A stretch of DNA of 64,000 nucleotides from Bacillus oleivorans (lineage in GTDB: Bacteria; Bacillota; Bacilli; Bacillales; JC228): positions 62,001 through 126,000 of the forward strand of contig NZ_OAOP01000001.1 of the NCBI RefSeq assembly GCF_900207585.1. The letters run 5' to 3'. Of the stretch, positions 52,622-61,495 are shown piece after piece; the first letter of the stretch is position 1; every line of letters begins with the position of its first letter. A program made the translations under genes and the position numbers. The notes under the pieces are model-generated. The model was not told the origin of the DNA. It saw only the letters and a list, made by a program, of their open reading frames with translations, and searched no databases.

Positions 52622-53314
52622 TTATATATCTCCGCATTTTTGCGCTAACTGATTGATAGAATCGTGTAATTTTTGGGAAACGACCTTTAGTTCTGATTTA
52701 AAATACTCGCCATCTCTAAAGAATATCGGTTCTCCTGTAACCACAGAGCGTGTCTTTTTGCTTACGTATAAAGGAATAAAATGAATATGCTGCCCTGTTT
52801 CTCTATGAAAATACCTTTCTAAATAGAGGAAGCCTTCATACATGGCCTGCATAGAAGAAGCGGAATCGGTGTATTCAATATCCGGAAAGATTAGGATTGG
52901 TTCGCCCTTTTTTAAAGCCTGCACACTATCGATAAAGGTATCAATAATTTTTTTAGTTCCTCTGAAAACGGGAATAGCATTGGCTGATTGAAAAAATTTC
53001 GGGATAAGCGAGGATACGAGAAGGGCTAATAGAGCCGCTAGTTTTTTTTTCAGCTTTAAGCGTACTGTAAAGGTATAGTCAACAAATTGCCGGTAACAGC
53101 TGGTTTTATCAAAAAATACATGCAGCACCCAAACCCGAACAGGTGTCTGTAACCAAACGTATGTGATAAATGGCCCGAAAAAATTTTGGTGGTGTGAAAC
53201 AAATACAGTGGGGCACGTATGAAAATCTGGCAGCTGGACCGTATATTTAGGATATACTCTTCTAGTTAAAAAACGGACAAGTCTAAACAATTTACCGTAA
53301 AAATGCTTTTTCAT
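52622..53314 (-). CDS. PlsC-like acyltransferase with altered HX4D motif
   Basis: 230 residues from ATG 53314, which overlaps the GT2 stop (ATGA) and has GGAG seven bases before it. The domain resembles 1-acylglycerol-3-phosphate acyltransferases: TVFVSHHQNFFGPFITYVWL at the position of block I, AIPVFRGTKK at block II and ILIFPDIEYT at block III. Block I lacks the usual Asp of HX4D (HQNFFG), so normal acyl transfer is doubtful unless another residue substitutes. It probably works with the co-encoded GT2 on a lipid substrate. Confidence 0.75.
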   Translation of the reverse strand: MKKHFYGKLFRLVRFLTRRVYPKYTVQLPDFHTCPTVFVSHHQNFFGPFITYVWLQTPVRVWVLHVFFDKTSCYRQFVDYTFTVRLKLKKKLAALLALLVSSLIPKFFQSANAIPVFRGTKKIIDTFIDSVQALKKGEPILIFPDIEYTDSASSMQAMYEGFLYLERYFHRETGQHIHFIPLYVSKKTRSVVTGEPIFFRDGEYFKSELKVVSQKLHDSINQLAQKCGDI

Positions 53315-54030
53315 TTTTTTCTCCAAAGGCTTGCATCATAAAAATAACCTCTTACTAATTGAGAAAAGATCTTTAACGAATCAAATAAAGGATGATAATG
53401 CGAACCTTCATTCCTATTAAAATATAAAGTTTGTATCGGAACTTTACGAAAATCGATATCTCTTAATCGGGCATGGATTAGCATATTGATTTCAAATTCG
53501 TACCGTTCCCCTTTAAGCTGAAGCATCCAGGACAGCTGGGAAGCCGGAATCCCCCTTAATCCAGTTTGTGTATCCTCAAGTTTATAATGAAATAAAAAAC
53601 GGAAAAGAAAACTTGTGATTTTATTGCCTAACTGACTCCTTCCTGGTACATGCGTTTTTTGAAAATCTCTGACTCCTAAAACAATCTCATTTTCGTCGGA
53701 AGAAATGGCATTCGCCACTTTGAAAACATCTTCAACCGAGTGCTGGCCATCGGCATCCGCTGTAATAACGCCATCCATCTCCTGAAAATGCCCTAAAAAG
53801 TAGGCAAAAGCAGTTTTAAGAGCTCTGCCCTTTCCTTTGTTTTTGTGATGTCTTAATACTGTACACTTTTCTATTAAGCTAATTTCGCTAAAAATTGAAT
53901 CAAACTCTCTATCACTCCCATCATTGACAACAAGAACATGTCTGGCCCCTTTTGCTAGAAGCGCTTTTACATAATCAATCAAACTTTCGGTCGGGTTAAG
54001 GGCGGGGATAACAATCACATAATTACTCAT
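53311..54030 (-). CDS. Glycosyltransferase family 2
   Basis: 239 residues with the GT-A fold: VIVIPALNPTESLIDYVKALL, VVNDGSDREFD, ADADGQHSVEDV (the DxD-type metal site), and RYEFEINMLIHARLRDIDFRKVPI at the end. This resembles dolichyl-phosphate-mannose/undecaprenyl-phosphate-sugar synthases without a C-terminal membrane domain. First gene of the cluster; GAGGAG precedes ATG 54030. Confidence 0.88.
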   Translation of the reverse strand: MSNYVIVIPALNPTESLIDYVKALLAKGARHVLVVNDGSDREFDSIFSEISLIEKCTVLRHHKNKGKGRALKTAFAYFLGHFQEMDGVITADADGQHSVEDVFKVANAISSDENEIVLGVRDFQKTHVPGRSQLGNKITSFLFRFLFHYKLEDTQTGLRGIPASQLSWMLQLKGERYEFEINMLIHARLRDIDFRKVPIQTLYFNRNEGSHYHPLFDSLKIFSQLVRGYFYDASLWRKK

Positions 54031-54063
54031 GAGTCCAGTCTCCTCTCCATGCCCATAAGTTAA

Positions 54064-54205
54064 AGTACCCTTTATTAAATTGAATAAAGTAAAGCGCTGA
54101 GCGAGATAAGCCGCAAAATCTTCTAGGATCGTGACTGCTAGCTCTTTGTAAGGGAGTGTTAGTATAAGTCTATTCTTCCATTTATTTAGAAGAATAAAGG
54201 GTACT
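54064..54205. repeat. 142-bp segment bounded by 13-bp inverted repeats
   Basis: AGTACCCTTTATT (54064-54076) and AATAAAGGGTACT (54193-54205) are exact inverses; ATTCTTC/GAAGAAT forms a smaller hairpin at the right end. No target duplication is evident. The remainder of this gap (54206-54462) shows nothing I can identify. Confidence 0.5.
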
Positions 54206-54462
54206 ATGTAGCTTTTCCATACATATCATTGCGTGATTTTATTTACCAAAATCAGGTGGCTGAATAATTCATTAAAAATTTTACTCTATCATTTTTTAAT
54301 GCTCCGATTTTATGCGGTAGAAATAAACCTAGAATTTATTCGGGGGACAACCCGAAACAGCAAAATCATTTCTTATTAATATCATATAAGAATAGACAGT
54401 AATATATGTGGAAATTAGGTTTAATTATTACTAAAAGAGAGGGGTCTATGGGGCTTTTACGC

Positions 54463-54867
54463 TCAGGTGAAAGAAAGACGCCTGCTTTGTGGGAGTTCCT
54501 CGAGAAGGTTTTGCAGGTTTGGATCCTGAAAAAAGGATTCGTTAAACTCCTCTTCAGTCTGCGCAATCGCCTGACCTTTTAGAACAGCAACTGTTTCAGC
54601 AGCATAGTCAGGGTCCTCTTGTACATATGCAACAAGATGCTCATAGAAAGAATCCGATAATTGAACATTATCACTCTCTGTATGAATCAATTCCTTTAGA
54701 TTTTCTGTGTTTCCCTCGAACAAAGCAGATTCAAAATCATTTATGACCTCTTCTGTACTGGGCTGGCTATTGGCAATTATGCTTAAAACAATAATTCCAA
54801 TAGCAATGAAGGCCAAAAAAGCTAATAGGATTTTTTTATGCTGTTTAGCTTTTTGTACCAATTCCAT
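54463..54867 (-). CDS. Membrane-anchored hypothetical protein (TcaA-N-like layout)
   Basis: 134 residues from ATG 54867, with AAAGGTGAT upstream. An N-terminal basic segment (VQKAKQHKK), one membrane helix (about 14-34) and a soluble outer domain beginning PSTEEVINDFESALFEGNTENLKELI suggest a short NTF2/TcaA-like extracellular protein. True TcaA is much longer, so this may be a truncated or minimal relative. No function is assigned. Confidence 0.5.
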   Translation of the reverse strand: MELVQKAKQHKKILLAFLAFIAIGIIVLSIIANSQPSTEEVINDFESALFEGNTENLKELIHTESDNVQLSDSFYEHLVAYVQEDPDYAAETVAVLKGQAIAQTEEEFNESFFQDPNLQNLLEELPQSRRLSFT

Positions 54868-55051
54868 AAATAATATCACCTTTTCTCATAACATTTTCAC
54901 CGTTCATGTAGTTATATCCTACGGATATATGAAAATGACAACTATTAGATTTCTAGTTTTTACGAAAGTTAGTTTAATAGATTAAGATGTTCCAAGATTA
55001 AGTGAGGGGTCTTATTTGGTGTCAACAGAGGAAATCAAAATCCAAATAAAA

Positions 55052-55071
55052 AACCAACCGGCCGGTTAGTT
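55052..55071. promoter_or_regulatory. Near-perfect 20-bp palindrome, TetR-operator-like
   Basis: AACCAACCGGCCGGTTAGTT is self-complementary except for one pair. The ACCGGCCGGT core is GC-rich within AT-rich surroundings. It lies about 150 bases before the threonine operon promoter; no TetR gene is in the neighbourhood. Confidence 0.5.
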
Positions 55072-55220
55072 ACGGGTTTATTTTATGCAAATCTCTCTAG
55101 AGGAACAACGAACTTTCTTCCTGTTTTTACTAAAAATTCCATTTTAAGGGTGACTGTTTCTTTCATTTTAAGGAAGACAATTGATTTTCTCATTGTCCTA
55201 TTTTTACCTAAAAAATATAC

Positions 55221-55249
55221 TTGAAATAAATCAGATTAAGGCATATAAT
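55221..55249 (+). promoter_or_regulatory. Sigma-A promoter of the threonine operon
   Basis: TTGAAA (55221-55226), 17-base spacer, perfect TATAAT (55244-55249). Transcription should start near 55256, which rules out translation starts further upstream and supports TTG 55293 for the first gene. Confidence 0.8.
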
Positions 55250-55292
55250 GTCCACTATACATAAACAAATGTCCGTTTCGGGAGGACTTATT

Positions 55293-55739
55293 TTGAATAG
55301 GAATAAAGAAAAGTTTTATTTAATTCATAGCGATATTTTGCCAGAGTCTATTTATAAAACGGTAGAAGCTAAAAAACTGGTTGAAACAGGTGAGGTAGAA
55401 ACGGTCAATCAGGCAGTAGAAAAAGTGGGACTGAGTCGAAGTGCTTATTATAAGTACAAAGATAAAATTTTCCCCTTTAATGCTGCTACTTATCAGCAGA
55501 TTGTGACGTTTTCCCTTATTTTAGAGCATCGCTCAGGTGTATTATCCAATGTCCTTCGATTTGTGGCTGAAAAATCAGGCAATATACTAACTATCAACCA
55601 AAGTATTCCTCTGCAAGGAATCGCCAATGTGGTTCTTTCTGTTGATACCGCTTCTCTTAATCTACCGACATCAGAATTTATTGACGAGCTTAATCAGGTA
55701 GACGGGGTTAGGAAGGTTGTTATCGTAGGTCAGGGCTAG
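55293..55739 (+). CDS. UPF0735-type ACT-domain regulator
   Basis: 148 residues from TTG 55293, eight bases after GGAGG; a longer frame would start within the -10 box and is excluded. An N-terminal helix-turn-helix-like part (AVEKVGLSRSAYYKYKDKIFPF) is followed by an ACT domain (about 72-145, IVTFSLILEHRSGVLSNVLRFVAE). The protein resembles PheB of B. subtilis. ACT domains bind amino acids, so as first gene of hom-thrC-thrB it probably adjusts this operon to threonine or a related amino acid; this is inference. Confidence 0.85.
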   Translation: MNRNKEKFYLIHSDILPESIYKTVEAKKLVETGEVETVNQAVEKVGLSRSAYYKYKDKIFPFNAATYQQIVTFSLILEHRSGVLSNVLRFVAEKSGNILTINQSIPLQGIANVVLSVDTASLNLPTSEFIDELNQVDGVRKVVIVGQG

Positions 55740-55772
55740 ATTAAAAAATTTTGAAGAAAAGAGGATTGGATT

Positions 55773-57074
55773 GTGAAGGATCATAAAATAAAGTTGGGTT
55801 TAATGGGAATGGGGACAGTAGGTACAGGGGTCATTCGTTTAGTTGGAGGGCATCAAGAAGACTTGTTTAAACAAACAGGGGTGGAAGTAGAAATTGGAAG
55901 GATTCTCGTACAGGATCGAAATAAGGAAAGGTTGATTTCTGTTGCTTCTGATCTGATTACAGACGATCCATACCGTCTGCTTCATGACCCTGACATCGAT
56001 GTCATTGTAGAGGTAATGGGCGGCATAGAACCGGCTAAGTCCTATATCTTAGAGGCTCTGGAGCAAGGAAAGCATGTGGTAACTGCCAACAAGGATTTAA
56101 TGGCGTTACATGGAGCAGAGTTATTAAAAAAAGCTGCTGAGAAAAACTGTGACTTGTTTTACGAGGCAAGTGTAGCCGGGGGAATTCCGATTTTACGGGC
56201 GTTAGTAGAGGGGTTTTCCTCAGACCGAATCACTAAAATTATGGGAATTGTAAACGGGACGACCAATTATATCCTGACAAAAATGAGCCAAGAGGGCGCC
56301 TCATATGAAGATGTTTTAAAAGAGGCACAAAGCCTTGGCTATGCAGAAGCAGACCCTACCTCCGATGTAGAAGGATTAGATGCAGCCAGGAAGATGGCGA
56401 TCCTAAGTACGCTTGGCTTCCATGTTGGCATGAATCTAGATGAAGTTTCTTGTAAAGGGATATCTCAGGTTACACAGGAAGACATTCTTTATGGTCAAAG
56501 ACTGGGGTATACGCTGAAGTTAATTGGGATTGCGAAGCGGGACGACGATTTGATCGAGGTTAGTGTACAGCCTACCATGCTTAAGAACTCCCACCCGTTA
56601 GCTTCTGTAAATGGTGTCTTTAATGCGGTATATGTCTATGGCGAGGCTGTTGGGGAGACTATGTTTTACGGACCGGGAGCTGGAGAGCTTCCTACCGCAA
56701 CTGCCGTCGTTTCTGATTTAGTTACAGTTGTGAAGAATATGAAATTGGGTGTCAATGGTCGGGGTATGGTAGCGCCATACAAAGAAAAGAAATTAAAATC
56801 CGATGATGAGGTTTGGGCAAAATACTTCTTACGGCTCATTGTGGAGGATAAAAGTGGTGTATTAGCTCAGCTAACCACAAAAATGGCAGAAGAAAAGGTT
56901 AGTTTGGAACAGGTGATTCAGCATCCGACTAAAGACGGTAAAGACAAGGCGGAGCTGATCATGATTACCCATTTATCATCCAAAAAGAGTATCAGCCATA
57001 TTTTAAATGAATTGGAACAGTTAGAATTTGTGAGTGAAATTAAAAGCGTTTATCGAGTGGAAGGCAGTGAATGA
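55773..57074 (+). CDS. hom: Homoserine dehydrogenase
   Basis: 433 residues, equal to B. subtilis Hom. It reduces aspartate semialdehyde to homoserine. The NAD(P) loop is [16 protein letters not shown], followed by [46 protein letters not shown] and [22 protein letters not shown]-terminal ACT domain (about 350-430, [17 protein letters not shown]) allows feedback by threonine. The start is GTG 55773. It lies 33 bases after the ACT-domain gene. Confidence 0.96.
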   Translation: MKDHKIKLGLMGMGTVGTGVIRLVGGHQEDLFKQTGVEVEIGRILVQDRNKERLISVASDLITDDPYRLLHDPDIDVIVEVMGGIEPAKSYILEALEQGKHVVTANKDLMALHGAELLKKAAEKNCDLFYEASVAGGIPILRALVEGFSSDRITKIMGIVNGTTNYILTKMSQEGASYEDVLKEAQSLGYAEADPTSDVEGLDAARKMAILSTLGFHVGMNLDEVSCKGISQVTQEDILYGQRLGYTLKLIGIAKRDDDLIEVSVQPTMLKNSHPLASVNGVFNAVYVYGEAVGETMFYGPGAGELPTATAVVSDLVTVVKNMKLGVNGRGMVAPYKEKKLKSDDEVWAKYFLRLIVEDKSGVLAQLTTKMAEEKVSLEQVIQHPTKDGKDKAELIMITHLSSKKSISHILNELEQLEFVSEIKSVYRVEGSE

Positions 57075-57075
57075 C

Positions 57076-58149
57076 ATGAGTGGAATTCTAGCAAAATATG
57101 CACCTTATTTACCAATTACAGCAAAGACCCCTTCCCTTACTTTACATGAAGGGAATACACCGTTAATATTTGCCCCTAATCTATCAGAAAAGTTAGGGCT
57201 CGAGCTTTACTTTAAGTATGAGGGGCTGAATCCGACAGGTTCATTTAAGGATAGAGGAATGGTCATGGCCGTCGCTAAAGCAATAGAGAAAGGCAGCAAG
57301 ACGATTATGTGTGCTTCAACCGGCAATACCTCGGCCTCAGCGGCAGCCTATGCGGCAAGGGCCAACCTTAATTGCTTTGTTTTAATACCTGAAGGAAAGA
57401 TCGCACTTGGGAAGTTAGCACAAGCAATTGCTTATGGAGCTAAAATTATTGAAATAAACGGAAATTTCGATGATGCTCTTTCCATCGTCAAAGACATTAC
57501 CGCTAAAGAACCGATTACTCTTGTTAATTCAATCAATCCGTATCGGCTAGAAGGACAAAAGACGGCTGCGTTTGAAATCTGTGATGAACTGCAGGATGCT
57601 CCAGATATTTTAGCAATACCCGTTGGAAATGCCGGAAATATCTCAGCATATTGGAAGGGATTCACTGAATATTATGAGAACGGCCAATCTGCAAAGCTCC
57701 CACAAATGTATGGCTTCCAAGCCGCTGGAGCAGCCCCGATTGTAAGAGGCGAAATCGTGGAAAATCCAGAAACGCTTGCGACCGCGATTCGTATCGGAAA
57801 TCCGGCAAGCTGGGAGAAAGCAACAAATGCTTTACAAGAATCAAATGGACTGATTGATGAAGTTACAGATGAACAAATTGTAGAAGCTTATCAAACATTA
57901 GCTCGTTCTGAGGGAATATTTACTGAACCAGCTTCTGCCGCTTCGTTAGCAGGAATTATCAAACAAAGACGCTCAGGTCAGTTAGAAACGGGCAAAAAAG
58001 TGGTTTGTGTCTTAACCGGAAATGGATTAAAAGACCCTGATACAGCGATTCAATATGCTAAATTCAAGCCAGCTAAAGTAGAAAGCAGCTATGATTCTGT
58101 CTTAAAAGTTCTATATGCACATGCCGGTGAAAAAAATGAAACAGTTTGA
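57076..58149 (+). CDS. thrC: Threonine synthase
   Basis: 357 residues from ATG 57076, one base after the hom stop. It converts O-phosphohomoserine to threonine with PLP. The PLP lysine is in [14 protein letters not shown], the phosphate-binding loop is [14 protein letters not shown], and [17 protein letters not shown] is the Ser/Asn substrate region. Length and motifs fit the Bacillus short form. It overlaps thrB by 14 bases. Confidence 0.96.
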   Translation: MSGILAKYAPYLPITAKTPSLTLHEGNTPLIFAPNLSEKLGLELYFKYEGLNPTGSFKDRGMVMAVAKAIEKGSKTIMCASTGNTSASAAAYAARANLNCFVLIPEGKIALGKLAQAIAYGAKIIEINGNFDDALSIVKDITAKEPITLVNSINPYRLEGQKTAAFEICDELQDAPDILAIPVGNAGNISAYWKGFTEYYENGQSAKLPQMYGFQAAGAAPIVRGEIVENPETLATAIRIGNPASWEKATNALQESNGLIDEVTDEQIVEAYQTLARSEGIFTEPASAASLAGIIKQRRSGQLETGKKVVCVLTGNGLKDPDTAIQYAKFKPAKVESSYDSVLKVLYAHAGEKNETV

Positions 58150-59071
58150 TGTTACGGTAAGAGTACCGGCTAGTACGGCAAATCTCGGCTCGGGATTTGA
58201 TGCAATCGGAATGGCCCTAAATTTATATACTACAATCAAAATGCGCCGTGCTTCACAAACCTATGTTGCTTTAAAAGGCAACAATTTAGAGGGACTTCCA
58301 ACAGGGAAAAATAACATGATCTATCAAGCTGCGATTGCTGTGTTTAACCATGCTGGGTCCCCTATCCCTGAGCTTGAGATCGAAGTAGAAAGTGAAATTC
58401 CTTTAACAAGAGGTTTAGGCAGCAGTGCTGCAGCGATTGTTGGCGGAATGGTTGCGGCCAATGAGCTGCTAGAGGAACCTTTGAGTCAAAATCAACTCTT
58501 TCAATTAGCAGCGGAGATAGAAGGGCATCCTGATAATGTGGGGGCATCCCTTTTCGGGGGAATCATAGCAGCGGCTAAAACCGATTCAAAGATTTCCTAT
58601 GTTCAATTTCCTCCGCCTCAAGGAATCCGCGCCGTTGTTGCTATTCCGGATTATACTTTATCGACTGCAGCTGCCAGAGATGTATTACCCTCTTCTTATT
58701 CAAGAGAAGATACTGTACATGCCATCGGTCATTCTGCATTGTTAGTCGCAGCATTAGCGCGCGGAGAACTCTCAGTTTTATATGAAGCTATGTCAGATCG
58801 GATTCATCAGCCATATCGTGCAACTCTTATTCCGGGGCTTGAGGAATTATTAACTACGAGCAAGCATCATGGAGCAATCGGCATTGCATTAAGCGGAGCA
58901 GGTCCAACGATCATCGCTTTAACAGATAAGGATGATCAACCTCTTTCTTTGCATATTGATCAGGTTCTACATAGTCATGGGATAAAGGCAAATGTGTTGA
59001 CTCTTTCTATCGACACGGTTGGGGTCACAGTCGAAACCAAGATAAACGCAAAAAAAACATTTACTAGTTAA
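58136..59071 (+). CDS. thrB: Homoserine kinase
   Basis: 311 residues of the GHMP kinase family from ATG 58136. [19 protein letters not shown] is the N-terminal block, [20 protein letters not shown] the ATP loop, and [14 protein letters not shown] the C-terminal glycine motif. It phosphorylates homoserine for ThrC. GGTGA lies before the start, inside thrC, so translation is coupled. Confidence 0.96.
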   Translation: MKQFDVTVRVPASTANLGSGFDAIGMALNLYTTIKMRRASQTYVALKGNNLEGLPTGKNNMIYQAAIAVFNHAGSPIPELEIEVESEIPLTRGLGSSAAAIVGGMVAANELLEEPLSQNQLFQLAAEIEGHPDNVGASLFGGIIAAAKTDSKISYVQFPPPQGIRAVVAIPDYTLSTAAARDVLPSSYSREDTVHAIGHSALLVAALARGELSVLYEAMSDRIHQPYRATLIPGLEELLTTSKHHGAIGIALSGAGPTIIALTDKDDQPLSLHIDQVLHSHGIKANVLTLSIDTVGVTVETKINAKKTFTS

Positions 59072-59091
59072 TTGCCAGTAAATGTTTTTTG
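59052..59091 (+). terminator. Terminator of the threonine operon
   Basis: AAAAAACATTTACT pairs with AGTAAATGTTTTTT; the thrB stop lies in the hairpin. Confidence 0.88.
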
Positions 59092-59154
59092 ATTTGGCTT
59101 TGGCTTTTTCTATGATCATGGAGATGAAAATGGGTTATGAATAAGCTATACCTG

Positions 59155-60444
59155 TTATCTCAGACCAACAACTTCTAACCCCTGCTGTTGTAAATATTCA
59201 ATAATTCGGGGTAAGGCATCAATAACAGCCTGCGATTCATGGAGAAGGATAATCGCCCCGGAAGTATCGGAGTTGGCTACATATTGAAAAATTTCCTCGG
59301 AGTTGTGATGCTTCCAGTCTTCTGTATCTTTATTCCAAAGAACCAGCTTGTGATTAGTCCGTTCCGCTAATTCTAAGGTCGTCTCATTTTTTGCTCCATA
59401 AGGGGGTCTGAAGAGAACGACTTCCTCTTGGATAATATCCTCAATTAAATGAATTGATTGTATCATTTCCTTTTCCTGTTCTTCGTACGACAGATTTGTC
59501 ATGTTCGTGTGATTCATCGTATGGCTGCCGATGGAATAACCATTGTCGTGTACATATTGAACATATTCAGGATATTTCTTTGCATGTAATCCTATAAAAA
59601 AGAACGTTCCGCCAACCTCGTATTTTTTCAGGATATCAATAATTTCTTTTGAATACTTAGAAGGGCCATCGTCAAAGGTTAGAGCGACACTCCCTTCTGG
59701 AATGCTATAGGTTAGTCGTTCTTCTACCTCTATAAGCGGAATAGAGGGCTCTTCTGCTGTTAAGCTTTCACTGCTAGATTCGTTCACATCCGAAATAGGA
59801 GTATCACTTGGTTTGTTTTCAGGCTTAATCAAAGAGGCAATATCCGTCTGTTCATTTAATGAACCATTATAATCCTGTTCCCCGATTGTCTTAGCCTCGA
59901 CGATTGCTGGATGGCTAAAAGGAGTATCGTTTCTAAATGAATCCTTTAAATAAACGAGCAGAAAGGCACTTATGGATAGGAACGCAACCATCGCAGCAGC
60001 CATCCAGGAAACTCGATGACTCTTTGGACGCGAAAATAGTTCTGTTTCGACTCCCTCTTCCTCAGCATGCGCAGTTTGTTCTCTTAAGAGAAATGGAAAC
60101 GTATCAATCTCACTGATTTGTTCCATTTTCCTAAGTGTATCTAATCCTTTGGCAAACTCCTCTGAGCATGGAAAATAGATTCGGTCACTTTGATCCCGGA
60201 AAGTTCTTGTTAAGAAGCTGAGATATTGGTTTCTATGATTGTCCCAAGAAGTTTGAAAAGACATTCTATATTTAAAAGAACCTTGAAAATCTACTATTTT
60301 TTGAATATTAGCTGCCGTATCTCGGTCAATTTCCCATAAAAACTGATTGGAACTTTGGAATAATAATCTAACCTGCAAAAATGATTTTTCTCCATTTTCC
60401 TCGACTGACAACAGTTCTAGCAGTTTTACGCTGTAAACAGACAT
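59155..60444 (-). CDS. Membrane polysaccharide deacetylase (NodB domain) with cytoplasmic N-domain
   Basis: 429 residues. Residues 1-145 are a soluble domain I do not recognise. A membrane helix follows (about 147-167, VSWMAAAMVAFLSISAFLLVYL), then a Ser/Glu-rich linker, and the NodB homology domain (about 245-429). The domain has TFDDGPS (metal Asp), SHTMNHTN (metal His pair), RPPYGAKN and ILLHES, so the catalytic set is complete. It should remove acetyl groups from cell-wall glycans outside the membrane. It is the second gene of a two-gene operon. Confidence 0.88.
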   Translation of the reverse strand: MSVYSVKLLELLSVEENGEKSFLQVRLLFQSSNQFLWEIDRDTAANIQKIVDFQGSFKYRMSFQTSWDNHRNQYLSFLTRTFRDQSDRIYFPCSEEFAKGLDTLRKMEQISEIDTFPFLLREQTAHAEEEGVETELFSRPKSHRVSWMAAAMVAFLSISAFLLVYLKDSFRNDTPFSHPAIVEAKTIGEQDYNGSLNEQTDIASLIKPENKPSDTPISDVNESSSESLTAEEPSIPLIEVEERLTYSIPEGSVALTFDDGPSKYSKEIIDILKKYEVGGTFFFIGLHAKKYPEYVQYVHDNGYSIGSHTMNHTNMTNLSYEEQEKEMIQSIHLIEDIIQEEVVLFRPPYGAKNETTLELAERTNHKLVLWNKDTEDWKHHNSEEIFQYVANSDTSGAIILLHESQAVIDALPRIIEYLQQQGLEVVGLR

Positions 60445-60484
60445 GATGCTCCCCCCCTTCTCTCTATGGTTTCAAAATGTCTGT

Positions 60485-61201
60485 TTACTCTGATTGGGTA
60501 GAGGATGTCTTTGGTGTAAAGGAAAATGACATTCTCTCTGTAAAATCTTTGATTGTCTGCAGTAATTGATTTTTTTCTTCGAGAATTCTTTCATATTGTT
60601 CTAAGTATTTTTGATTCTCTACTTCGAGCTCTCGAATTTTTTCTTCTAATTGATTAATGCGTAATAGATTTTGATATTGTGTGCTTGTTGACTCTTCACT
60701 TAATTTATTGTATTTTTGAACCTCTTTTTCTAGCTGATTTGAGATTTTTTCAAATTCTTGGTTAGACGTATTTTGATATTCTTTATAATCCTCTAGAAGC
60801 TGATCATAGCTCATTTGTTTATGGGTCAGGTTTGTTTCTAAACTATGAATCTCTTGGTTTTTTTCTTGTAACAACTTTTCCTTTTTCATAATATCGTGCT
60901 TAAGACGATTAGTTGTATCTTTTTCGTTTAGGAGCTGTTCTGCAAGGCCTTTATTTTTATAAAGGATTAATTGACGGTCTTTTAGCATATTTTCAAGAGC
61001 TACAATCATATCTAATGAAACTTTATCTTGATTATCCTTTGAAAAAAGAGAGTAAGGGGTGGAAATCTCTTCAAAACCAGCTATCGGTTGATATTCATCC
61101 AATTCAACTTCTTCCGTTAAAACTTCTTCTTCATTAGATGGCTGATTGGACATAACACCTTTCCACCAGCCCAATGATTTGCTTTTCGTTTCTTTTGTCA
61201 T
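60485..61201 (-). CDS. Coiled-coil protein, partner of the deacetylase gene
   Basis: 238 residues from ATG 61201, chosen since GTAGGAGATG lies nine bases upstream. The first 80 residues are acidic and probably unstructured. Residues about 85-220 show continuous heptads (LEKEVQKYNKLSEESTS, INQLEEKIRELEVENQ), a long coiled coil. No signal peptide, so it is cytoplasmic. It precedes the deacetylase gene by 40 bases and may bind the cytoplasmic N-domain of that enzyme; this is inference. Confidence 0.7.
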   Translation of the reverse strand: MTKETKSKSLGWWKGVMSNQPSNEEEVLTEEVELDEYQPIAGFEEISTPYSLFSKDNQDKVSLDMIVALENMLKDRQLILYKNKGLAEQLLNEKDTTNRLKHDIMKKEKLLQEKNQEIHSLETNLTHKQMSYDQLLEDYKEYQNTSNQEFEKISNQLEKEVQKYNKLSEESTSTQYQNLLRINQLEEKIRELEVENQKYLEQYERILEEKNQLLQTIKDFTERMSFSFTPKTSSTQSE

Positions 61202-61495
61202 GTTTTCATCTCCTACTTCTTTAATAAGCCTAAAGTCTTGGTCCATTTATCAAAATGCGACAAAAATAGAAATCTATTAATTAATTCCTATTCTCGGTTA
61301 AGAAAATTACGTCAAATATACCATTATTATCTATCTTTTATTGTAAGATTATGTAGAAGAATGTCAACATAAGTCCTAGAAATAATCCTTTTGTCGTGGT
61401 TTTTTTTGCTATTTTTTTAAAATAGTAGATTAAAGACTAATAATAGAACAACGAAAGCGTATAATTACGCAAGTATCTTTTTGGAGGGTTTATAT

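Noticed and set aside
54366-54566. Minus-strand 66-codon frame overlapping the end of the TcaA-like gene
   Set aside because: Considered as a frameshifted continuation of that gene, but its residues do not continue the domain.
55010-55068. Short peptide starting TTG 55015 (LVSTEEIKIQIKNQPAG)
   Set aside because: Only 17 codons, ends inside the palindrome, and no homology could be recognised.
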